Positions 1 through 5,337 of a stretch of 6,860 bases of DNA are shown here, piece by piece. The position numbers were made by a program, and so were the translations under genes. Position 1 is the first letter of the stretch; the number at the start of each line of letters is the position of its first letter. The DNA comes from Bacteroidia bacterium (lineage in GTDB: Bacteria; Bacteroidota; Bacteroidia; Bacteroidales; Dysgonomonadaceae), in NCBI GenBank assembly GCA_030539475.1, contig JAUNRY010000081.1, forward strand, positions 1,885 through 8,744, read 5' to 3'. The notes below the pieces were generated by a model, which did not search any database, was not told where the DNA came from, and worked only from the letters and a program-made list of their open reading frames with translations.

Positions 1-527
1 AGTTGAAACTCCTGTTCGCCTTTCGATTCTCTCAACACAAAATAGGCCAGTTTGGCACGGATGGTGCGCAGCGACGCCAACCGGAGCTTTTCCGATAAAA
101 AAGCGACCTTGTTGGAGATATACGACAAAAAAGCTTTCATAAAATCGGGGTACTTGCTCATCAGCAGATACACGTTATCCTTGGGAATGAGAATAGCCGT
201 GCAATCCGTTTTTGCCAGCGCCGTAACGGGCGATATGTTGTTGGTGGCAAACAGAAATCCGGTTGCCAGCGGATTGGGTGCTTTTATGAGTTCTATTTTC
301 ATGAAATCGCCTTTCTCGTCAGACATTTCCGTGATAACTTCACCTCTGACCACAATATAAAGCATTTCGTAAACCGCTCCCTGGGCTACCAGCATATCGC
401 CTTTCCCGTATCGTTTTACGCCGTAACGCACATCTTGCAAAAAGCTTTCTCTGTCTCCTTTTGGGATAGAATTGCACAAAGGACACTGGAATATGGATTG
501 AGAATAATCTGTATAAGGATGGTTCAT
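1..527 (-). CDS. Crp/Fnr-family transcriptional regulator, 3' end cut off by the window
   Basis: Reading the minus strand from the ATG at 527-525 gives 175 uninterrupted codons to the window edge. The visible part is a cyclic-nucleotide-binding-type sensor fold: a beta-roll (about residues 35-118, with the turn-like RGEVITEMSDEKGDF), then a long dimerisation-helix region (about 119-168, YLLMSKYPDFMKAFLSYI onward) ending in RTIRAKLAYFVL, which normally precedes the winged-helix DNA-binding domain. That domain would lie beyond base 1. Near the N-terminus is a CPLC pair (C15, C18), with a third cysteine at C109. Fnr uses clustered N-terminal cysteines plus one internal cysteine for an iron-sulfur cluster, but C109 does not align well with the Fnr internal ligand, so oxygen sensing is unproven. 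An in-frame ATG at 584-582 would add 19 residues; the 527 start is preferred because CPLC then lies close to the N-terminus. Divergence from nrfH suggests control of the nitrite reductase genes. Family call firm, ligand unknown. Confidence 0.9.
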   Translation of the reverse strand, partial: MNHPYTDYSQSIFQCPLCNSIPKGDRESFLQDVRYGVKRYGKGDMLVAQGAVYEMLYIVVRGEVITEMSDEKGDFMKIELIKAPNPLATGFLFATNNISPVTALAKTDCTAILIPKDNVYLLMSKYPDFMKAFLSYISNKVAFLSEKLRLASLRTIRAKLAYFVLRESKGEQEFQ

Positions 528-747
528 AAGCTTGATTGTATTCGGCAGATATTCAATTGTAATTCGATGTAGCGGTGAAAGCATCAACTAAACACCCAAT
601 TCGCATGAATCAAAATATCGATGCCACCTTTATCTTGCGAAAATACTCATTTTTTTTGCAATTCGTAATAAATATTACAGTATTTTACACTCAAATCTCT
701 TTTTTTTGTATTTAAGTTGATTAGAGTATTCTCAAATTGAATTTATC
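528..747. promoter_or_regulatory. Divergent promoter region between the Crp/Fnr regulator and nrfH
   Basis: This 220-bp stretch separates two divergently transcribed genes and must hold both promoters. From about 640 onward it is very AT-rich with runs of T at 651-657 and 700-707. I could not find a full Bacteroidota -33/-7 pair (TTTG, about 19 bp, TAnnTTTG) on either strand; only partial matches exist, so no promoter is placed. No Shine-Dalgarno-like sequence precedes either start codon. The clearest discrete element is the 14-bp palindrome at 665-678, listed separately. No gene of useful length was seen here. Confidence 0.6.
665..678. promoter_or_regulatory. Palindrome GTAAT-N4-ATTAC, candidate Crp/Fnr-type operator
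   Basis: The sequence reads GTAATAAATATTAC, with perfect 5-bp arms and a 4-bp centre; the arms extend to GTAATA and TATTAC around two A residues. The 5-4-5 architecture is the same as the classical Fnr site TTGAT-N4-ATCAA, although the bases differ. It lies 69 bp upstream of the nrfH start and 137 bp upstream of the regulator start, a sensible place for an activator acting on nrfH. AT-rich DNA makes chance palindromes fairly likely, so this is a candidate only. Confidence 0.35.
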
Positions 748-1344
748 ATGAGTAAACTAAAGAATATCTGGAACGAAGTAAAACCCCGCGGTGGTTGGAA
801 ATATCCGGCCATCATCATCACGGGAGCCTTTGTGGGGTTGTTTATCTACACTTTTATCGCTTCCCGTGCCTATAGTTACCTGTCGGATAATCCGAGAACT
901 TGCGTCAACTGCCACGTAATGGCTCCTTACTACGCTACCTGGACGCACAGTTCGCACGCCCGCAACACCACTTGCAACGATTGCCACGTTCCGCACAACA
1001 ACATCGTGAACAAGTATTTTTTCAAAGCCAAAGACGGCCTTCGGCATTCCACCGTTTTCACGTTGAGAAAAGAAGCCACCGCCTTGCAAGCCATAGAAGC
1101 AAGTTCGCAAGTTATCATGAACAACTGTATCCGTTGCCACACGCAACTCAATCAGGAGTTTGTGAATACCGGAAGAATGGGATTCAAAGAGATGAAAGCC
1201 ATGGGCGGAAACGCCTGCTGGGATTGCCACAGAGATGTTCCGCACACCCGGAGCCGTGCCGAAACATCCACACCCCATGCGCTCGTTCCCCTGCCGGACA
1301 CCAACGTTCCGGATTGGCTGAATACAGCCATGAGTAAAAAATAG
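748..1344 (+). CDS. nrfH: NrfH, tetraheme membrane-anchored quinol dehydrogenase of nitrite reductase
   Basis: This 198-residue protein of the NapC/NrfH family should oxidise menaquinol at the membrane and feed electrons to NrfA. One membrane anchor spans about residues 19-38 (YPAIIITGAFVGLFIYTF). Four CXXCH heme motifs follow at C52, C76, C127 and C157, the number expected of NrfH. The first is CVNCHVM, so M58 stands in the CXXCHXM position that supplies the unusual methionine ligand of heme 1 in the Desulfovibrio NrfH structure. K89 and D96, seven residues apart in NKYFFKAKDG, match the lysine/aspartate pair placed at the quinol site in that structure; this last comparison is from memory. 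The ATG at 748 starts just before a short basic N-terminus and the anchor, as in family members. nrfA follows after 128 bp. Length and motifs are intact. Confidence 0.96.
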   Translation: MSKLKNIWNEVKPRGGWKYPAIIITGAFVGLFIYTFIASRAYSYLSDNPRTCVNCHVMAPYYATWTHSSHARNTTCNDCHVPHNNIVNKYFFKAKDGLRHSTVFTLRKEATALQAIEASSQVIMNNCIRCHTQLNQEFVNTGRMGFKEMKAMGGNACWDCHRDVPHTRSRAETSTPHALVPLPDTNVPDWLNTAMSKK

Positions 1345-1360
1345 CTGCCGGCTGCTGGCA
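1345..1360 (+). other. Short GC-rich hairpin directly after the nrfH stop codon
   Basis: TGCCGGCTGCTGGCA at 1346-1360 can fold with six pairs (one G-U) around a three-base loop. It begins one base after the nrfH stop and is strikingly GC-rich in an otherwise AT-rich spacer. It is not followed by a T run, so it is unlikely to be a complete terminator. It could stabilise the nrfH 3' end or cause partial attenuation before nrfA. The same bases also read as two near-copies of a heptamer, CTGCCGG and CTGCTGG, so the fold may be incidental to repeat growth. Confidence 0.35.
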
Positions 1361-1404
1361 AGACAGTAAAAATTTCAATCTGTAATAGCACAAGTTCAAC
1401 GCAT

Positions 1405-1439
1405 AGCCAAAAGCCAACAGCTAAAAGCTAAAAGCAATA
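1405..1439 (+). repeat. Heptamer ladder in the nrfH-nrfA spacer (AGCYAAA-type units)
   Basis: Five consecutive 7-bp units can be read: AGCCAAA, AGCCAAC, AGCTAAA, AGCTAAA and AGCAATA. The third and fourth are identical and the others differ by one to three bases. The array lies 33 bp before the nrfA ATG, separated from it by an A/T-rich stretch. A second, weaker pair of units (CTGCCGG, CTGCTGG) lies at 1345-1358 in the same spacer. Only the repeat pattern is observed; no function is known to me. Confidence 0.75.
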
Positions 1440-1472
1440 ATTAAAAAATAAATAACTATCAAATTTATCACT

Positions 1473-2972
1473 ATGAGTACAAATAACGATAACAAGAAGA
1501 TGAAGCCCTGGGTAGGATGGCTTCTGTTCTTCGTTACAATGGGAGTAGTATTTTTATTGGGAATGCTTGCCGCGTCCATCACGCAGCGAAGAGCTGAAAT
1601 AGTAAGCATTATGAGCAATAAAAAAGTGGAAATCAAAGGAATTGAGTCGCGAAACGAAATTTTCGCCGATAATTATCCGCGTCAATACGAGTCGTGGCTG
1701 CAAACCGCCGACACTACTTTCCAAAGCGAATTCAACGGCAGCAGTGTTGTTGACGTATTGGCAGAACGCCCCGAAATGGTGATTCTCTGGGCCGGATACG
1801 CTTTCTCGAAAGATTACGGAACACCGCGCGGACACATGCATGCCGTAAACGACGTGCACCACACGCTTCGCACAGGTGCGCCCATGACTCCCGATGCAGG
1901 GCCGCAACCGGCCACCTGTTGGACGTGCAAAAGCCCCGATGTTCCCCGCCTGATGGACTCGCTGGGAATTGCTGAATATTACAAAGGCACAATGGCATCG
2001 CTGGGGCATGAAATTGTGAATCCGATTGGTTGCGCCGATTGTCACGAGGCGGAAACGATGAACCTGAAAATTTCCCGCCCCGCACTGATTGAAGGATTTC
2101 AAAACATGGGACAGGATATTACCCAAATGTCGCAGCAGGAAATGCGTGCGTTGGCTTGCGCGCAATGCCACGTGGAATATTATTTCACGCCCGAGGGAAA
2201 ATACCTTATTTTCCCGTGGCACAACGGCCTGTCGATGGAAGGAGCAGAACAATATTACGACAGCCTTCAGTTTGCCGATTATACGCACAAACTGAGCCGC
2301 GCGCCTATTATTAAAGCGCAGCATCCCGATTACGAAATTTATAAAACCGGTATTCACGCCCAGCGCGGCGTTTCGTGCGCCGATTGCCACATGCCTTACG
2401 TATCGGAAGGCGGCGTGAAATATACCAGCCACCACGTTCGCAGCCCGCTGGCAAGCATCAACAACACGTGCCAGGTTTGCCACCGCGAGAGCGAAGAAGA
2501 CTTGCGCACTGCCGTTTACGAGCGTCAACGCAGCGCTAACCAAATCCGCAACCTGGCGGAAAGAGAACTGGCAACTGCCCATATCGAAGCAAAATTCGCG
2601 TGGGACAACGGCGCCACGGAAGCCCAAATGGCCGACATACTGCAACTCCTCCGTCAATCGCAATGGCGTTGGGATTATGCAGTAGCATCGCACGGGGGAG
2701 CGTTCCACTCACCGGTAGAATTTCAACGGCTGCTTTCGTTGAGTCTCGACCGAGCACACAAAGCCCGTTTCGCTCTCTCTAAAGTATTGGCTCAGCTCGG
2801 CCACATTGGCGATGTTCCCCTGCCCGATATTTCAACCAAAGAAAAAGCACAGGCATACATCGGGTTGGATATGCCGCAGGAAGAAGCCGATAAGAAAGCA
2901 TTTATGGAAACCGTTGTTCCCAAGTGGCTGGAATCGGCAAAGGCGAATAATCGGTTGGTAAGCCGCAGGTAA
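1473..2972 (+). CDS. nrfA: NrfA, pentaheme ammonia-forming cytochrome c nitrite reductase
   Basis: The 499-residue protein reduces nitrite to ammonium with six electrons in the periplasm. An N-terminal hydrophobic segment (about 13-35) is a signal or signal-anchor. Five heme motifs are present: CWTCK at 149-153, the lysine-ligated active-site heme, then CXXCH at C187, C229, C302 and C333. Active-site residues line up at a constant offset with E. coli NrfA: R133 (in TLRTG), Y236 (in HVEYYF) and H284 (in KAQHP). Calcium-site residues E235, K281 and Q283 are also kept, so this is the calcium-type enzyme. The additional distal histidine-rich stretch HHV at 320-322 precedes the last heme, as expected. 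The start at 1473 gives a short polar N-terminus before the membrane segment. nrfH is 128 bp upstream and the cytochrome c synthase genes follow after 105 bp. No key residue is missing. Confidence 0.98.
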   Translation: MSTNNDNKKMKPWVGWLLFFVTMGVVFLLGMLAASITQRRAEIVSIMSNKKVEIKGIESRNEIFADNYPRQYESWLQTADTTFQSEFNGSSVVDVLAERPEMVILWAGYAFSKDYGTPRGHMHAVNDVHHTLRTGAPMTPDAGPQPATCWTCKSPDVPRLMDSLGIAEYYKGTMASLGHEIVNPIGCADCHEAETMNLKISRPALIEGFQNMGQDITQMSQQEMRALACAQCHVEYYFTPEGKYLIFPWHNGLSMEGAEQYYDSLQFADYTHKLSRAPIIKAQHPDYEIYKTGIHAQRGVSCADCHMPYVSEGGVKYTSHHVRSPLASINNTCQVCHRESEEDLRTAVYERQRSANQIRNLAERELATAHIEAKFAWDNGATEAQMADILQLLRQSQWRWDYAVASHGGAFHSPVEFQRLLSLSLDRAHKARFALSKVLAQLGHIGDVPLPDISTKEKAQAYIGLDMPQEEADKKAFMETVVPKWLESAKANNRLVSRR

Positions 2973-2975
2973 AAA

Positions 2976-3064
2976 ATCACCAATTATTAATTACCAATTG
3001 CTAATTACAAGACCTATAATGTCTGAGAGTCTAAAGTCTATCAGTCTTGGTTCTTGGTTCTATA
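2976..3064 (+). repeat. Two adjoining heptamer ladders in the nrfA-ccsB spacer
   Basis: From 2976 to 3010 there are five 7-bp units: ATCACCA, ATTATTA, ATTACCA, ATTGCTA and ATTACAA. From 3021 to 3064 a second ladder of a different unit follows, beginning GTCTGAGA, GTCTAAA, GTCTATCA, GTCTTGG, TTCTTGG and TTCTATA, so mostly 7 bp with two 8-bp steps. The two ladders together fill nearly the whole spacer between the nrfA stop and the next start at 3078. The second contains AGTCTAAAGTCT (3028-3039), the exact reverse complement of a 12-mer in the ladder after ccsA. Confidence 0.75.
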
Positions 3065-3077
3065 AGCCTGTAAATAA

Positions 3078-4340
3078 ATGAATAACTCTCGAAAAATCTG
3101 GGAGAAACCGTGGAAGTATACCGAAGGATTTATTGTTGCCGCAGGCATCGCGCTCGCGGGGCTCCTGCTGCAATTCTCACTCGGAAACATCAACCCCACT
3201 GATTTTGGTTTCCCCGTAAACATTATCATTGGAGCCCTATTTGTTGTAGGGCTTCTTTGTTGTCATTTTTTGCTGAAAGACAACCACGTGGTGCGTTGGC
3301 TGTCGAGCGTGCGCTCTACCCTGCCGGCGCTGCTGGTGATGTTGCTGTTTATCGTTATTATGGGGCTCACGCCGCAGTTCACGATAAACGAACCGCAGGA
3401 ACACCTGCCCGGAACTATTTTCAGCCGGATGGGCTGGTACCGGATGACGACATCGTGGGCATTCGTGCTTCTTTGCTTTTACACGCTTGCAATTTTGGGG
3501 TTCGCCACGTTGAAGAAAACGCGCAAGCCGCAATCGTGGAGGCTTCTGGGTTTCTATCTCAACCACATCGGGCTGTTTCTGGCTCTATTGGGTGGCTTGT
3601 TGGGAAGCGGCGATATGCAGCGGTTAACCATGAACGTGGTGGAAGGAAACGTGGAATGGCGCGCGCAAGATGCTTTGGGCAACGTTCAGGAATTACCTGT
3701 CGCCATTGAGTTAGATACTTTCAAAATTGAAGAATATTTGCCCAAACTGGTGGTTATCGATAATCATTCGGGAAGGATTTTGCCCGAAAACCGCCCCGAA
3801 TCTCACATGTTCGAAGCCGTGGGGCAAACCATGCAAATTGCCGGAAACAACATCGAGATTCTCGATTATATTCCCGATGCCGCCGTGGTTCGCGATTCTG
3901 CCGCCGTAAGCGTTGTTCCGATGATGATGGAAGGCGCGGCCACGGCACTGAAAGTGCGGGTAACAAATCCATTGCTCGCGAAACCCGTGGAAGGATGGGT
4001 AAGCAACGGAAGTTATGTTTTTCCGTATCAGGTGCTTTATATCGATGACGCCACCAGCGTGGCCATGCCGGTTCAGGAAGTAAAAAAATACACATCGCAG
4101 GTAACAGTTTTCACCGAAAGCGGCCACACGAAAAAAGCCGACATAGAAGTGAACAAGCCGTTATCCATCAACAATTGGGTAATTTATCAATACAGCTACG
4201 ACGAATCGTTGGGAAAATATTCCAAAACGAGCGTTTTCGAACTCGTTCGCGACCCGTGGTTGAAAGTAGTTTACACAGGAATTTATATGCTGTTGGCCGG
4301 AGCGTTGTTTTTGTTTATTGCCGGGCCGAAAAAATCGTAA
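3078..4340 (+). CDS. ccsB: ResB/CcsB-like cytochrome c biogenesis protein
   Basis: The 420-residue membrane protein resembles the ResB/CcsB half of System II cytochrome c synthases, which holds and presents heme and apocytochrome outside the membrane. Hydrophobic segments lie at about 18-36, 46-66, 80-97, 124-143, 159-177 and 395-415. Between the fifth and sixth is a large periplasmic-type domain (about 180-390) rich in beta strands, ending in WVIYQYSYD and VRDPWLKVVYTG, a typical ResB C-terminal signature. H163 in LNHIGLFLALLG lies in a membrane segment and is a candidate heme-binding histidine. It lies between nrfA and the ccsA partner, with 27 bp to the latter; this B-then-A order is that of the fused NrfI synthase of Wolinella. 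The ATG at 3078 opens a short basic N-terminus. The last codons overlap a repeat unit (ATCGTAA). The protein is intact; the exact subgroup is inferred. Confidence 0.9.
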   Translation: MNNSRKIWEKPWKYTEGFIVAAGIALAGLLLQFSLGNINPTDFGFPVNIIIGALFVVGLLCCHFLLKDNHVVRWLSSVRSTLPALLVMLLFIVIMGLTPQFTINEPQEHLPGTIFSRMGWYRMTTSWAFVLLCFYTLAILGFATLKKTRKPQSWRLLGFYLNHIGLFLALLGGLLGSGDMQRLTMNVVEGNVEWRAQDALGNVQELPVAIELDTFKIEEYLPKLVVIDNHSGRILPENRPESHMFEAVGQTMQIAGNNIEILDYIPDAAVVRDSAAVSVVPMMMEGAATALKVRVTNPLLAKPVEGWVSNGSYVFPYQVLYIDDATSVAMPVQEVKKYTSQVTVFTESGHTKKADIEVNKPLSINNWVIYQYSYDESLGKYSKTSVFELVRDPWLKVVYTGIYMLLAGALFLFIAGPKKS

Positions 4341-4368
4341 ATCCACAATCGTAAATCGTAAATTAAAA
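4334..4368 (+). repeat. Heptamer ladder spanning the ccsB stop to the ccsA start
   Basis: Five 7-bp units run without a gap: ATCGTAA, ATCCACA, ATCGTAA, ATCGTAA and ATTAAAA. The first unit contains the last codon and the TAA stop of ccsB, and the last unit ends on the A of the ccsA ATG. The whole 27-bp spacer is therefore repeat, and the ladder extends into coding sequence. A-rich units here would leave the ccsA start in unstructured RNA, which suits initiation in Bacteroidota; that role is inference. Confidence 0.75.
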
Positions 4369-5162
4369 TGACTTGGAATTCCTTTATATATTTTGCCGCC
4401 GCATCGGTTATTCTTTGGCTTTTAGCATCGGTTTTAGCGCTGCGAAGCCCTAAGAAACTGCTCCCTACTCTTCTCACCGCACTTGGGCTGGGCGTATTTT
4501 TCGCGTTCATACTCGGTTTGTGGATGTCGCTCGAACGGCCGCCGCTCCGCACCATGGGCGAAACCCGCTTGTGGTACTCGTTTTTCCTTCCCGTAGCGGG
4601 ATTAATAACCTATCAACGATGGGGTTACCGGTGGATTTTATCGTTCAGCGCCATTTTATCAACGGTATTTATCATTGTGAACGTTGTAAAACCCGATATC
4701 CACAACAAAGTACTGATGCCCGCCCTGCAAAGTCCGTGGTTCGCGCCACACGTTATTATCTATATGTTTTCGTATGCCATTTTGGGAGCCGTAACGCTGG
4801 TTGCGATTTATTACCTGGCACGCGAAAAAAAGATTGCGGACAAAACACGTATCATGGATATGACCGATAACCTGGTGTATGTGGGTATCGCTTTTATCAC
4901 GATGGGAATGCTGATGGGCGCCATTTGGGCCAAAGAAGCTTGGGGACACTATTGGAGCTGGGATCCGAAAGAAACCTGGGCAGCTGCAACGTGGATGGGA
5001 TACTTGATTTATATCCATTACCGGCTCCGCAAAACATCGAAAAACAAAATATCGATGATGATGCTCATTTTCGCATTCGTTCTGCTACAAGTATGTTGGT
5101 ATGGAGTCAATTATTTGCCATCGGCACAAGGACGTAGTGTTCACACATATTCGACAAGATAA
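4368..5162 (+). CDS. ccsA: CcsA-like cytochrome c synthase subunit with WWD domain
   Basis: The 264-residue integral membrane protein belongs to the CcmC/CcmF/CcsA heme-handling family. The tryptophan-rich WWD signature is clear at 187-204 (WAKEAWGHYWSWDPKETW), the loop that presents heme to apocytochrome. Flanking histidines H128 (in SPWFAPHV) and H258 (in GRSVHTY) occupy the usual positions of the two external heme-ligand histidines. About eight hydrophobic segments are seen, roughly 5-25, 34-53, 68-82, 88-106, 129-149, 168-188, 205-218 and 229-247. Together with the preceding ccsB it forms a split System II synthase, which should attach hemes to NrfH and NrfA. Its position next to nrfA suggests a dedicated synthase able to handle CXXCK, like Wolinella NrfI, but a general role for other cytochromes is equally possible. 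The start at 4368 is the first residue of a membrane segment region, normal for the family. Confidence 0.93.
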   Translation: MTWNSFIYFAAASVILWLLASVLALRSPKKLLPTLLTALGLGVFFAFILGLWMSLERPPLRTMGETRLWYSFFLPVAGLITYQRWGYRWILSFSAILSTVFIIVNVVKPDIHNKVLMPALQSPWFAPHVIIYMFSYAILGAVTLVAIYYLAREKKIADKTRIMDMTDNLVYVGIAFITMGMLMGAIWAKEAWGHYWSWDPKETWAAATWMGYLIYIHYRLRKTSKNKISMMMLIFAFVLLQVCWYGVNYLPSAQGRSVHTYSTR

Positions 5163-5163
5163 C

Positions 5164-5219
5164 GAGACATCAGACGTCAGATATCAGATATCAGACTTTA
5201 GACTTTGGACTTTGGACAA
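5164..5219 (+). repeat. Eight-unit drifting heptamer ladder right after the ccsA stop
   Basis: One base after the ccsA TAA begins an unbroken 7-bp ladder: GAGACAT, CAGACGT, CAGATAT, CAGATAT, CAGACTT, TAGACTT, TGGACTT, TGGACAA. Neighbouring units differ by none to three bases, so the unit changes step by step along the array, as expected from repeated local duplication with mutation. The internal 12-mer AGACTTTAGACT (5193-5204) is the exact reverse complement of 3028-3039 in the nrfA-ccsB spacer. The function is unknown. Confidence 0.8.
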
Positions 5220-5258
5220 ATAGAGAATTATTCACAGAACATTCATCGGAGGTTTGCT

Positions 5259-5277
5259 TCCTCCCTTTTGGGGAGGA
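5259..5277. repeat. Palindromic intergenic element with 7-bp GGGAGGA stem
   Basis: TCCTCCC at 5259-5265 and GGGAGGA at 5271-5277 are perfect inverted arms around TTTTG, followed by a further purine-rich GGAGGGG at 5282-5288. From memory, similar GGGGAGG-type palindromes are common as dispersed intergenic repeats in Bacteroidota genomes. The RNA would form a strong small hairpin between ccsA and the porin gene and might stabilise or partly terminate the transcript. The GGAGG strings are too far from the ATG at 5336 to act as ribosome binding sites. Confidence 0.6.
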
Positions 5278-5309
5278 TTGAGGAGGGGTTCTGACAGCAA
5301 GGCGGTCTA

Positions 5310-5337
5310 ACCAAAAACATCAAACATCAAACGTTAT
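5310..5337 (+). repeat. Short heptamer ladder running into the porin start codon
   Basis: Four 7-bp units can be read: ACCAAAA, ACATCAA, ACATCAA and ACGTTAT. The two middle units are identical, and the final one includes the first two bases of the ATG at 5336. The region is A/C-rich and without a Shine-Dalgarno site, so the ladder forms the immediate leader of the porin gene. Four short units are weak evidence alone but fit the pattern in the other spacers. Confidence 0.55.

Noticed and set aside
52..360. Plus-strand frame of 102 codons at the left edge
   Set aside because: It is antisense to the Crp/Fnr regulator, whose minus-strand translation is clearly the real protein.
600..624. GCAT and ATGC inverted arms upstream of nrfH
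   Set aside because: Only four-base arms with a long centre, easily expected by chance.
713..734. TTGA and TCAA half-sites (TTGATTAGAGTATTCTCAA) near nrfH as an Fnr box
   Set aside because: The half-sites are 11 bp apart and the interior is not symmetric, unlike the 14-bp Fnr site.
757..1278. Minus-strand frame of 173 codons inside nrfH
   Set aside because: It overlaps a protein with four heme motifs on the plus strand and shows no family signature.
1554..2708. Long open frame of 384 codons on the minus strand inside nrfA
   Set aside because: It lies wholly opposite a certain pentaheme nitrite reductase, and its translation has no recognisable domain; it follows from codon bias of nrfA on the other strand.
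3257..3709. Plus-strand frame of 150 codons inside ccsB
   Set aside because: Out-of-frame shadow of the membrane protein gene; no membrane pattern or domain of its own.
1405..5219. CRISPR array
   Set aside because: The repeats are 7 bp, contiguous and without unique spacers, so they are not CRISPR repeats.
5259..5288. GGAGG strings as a Shine-Dalgarno site for the porin gene
   Set aside because: They are about 50 bp upstream of the ATG and belong to a palindromic element; other genes here also lack such sites.
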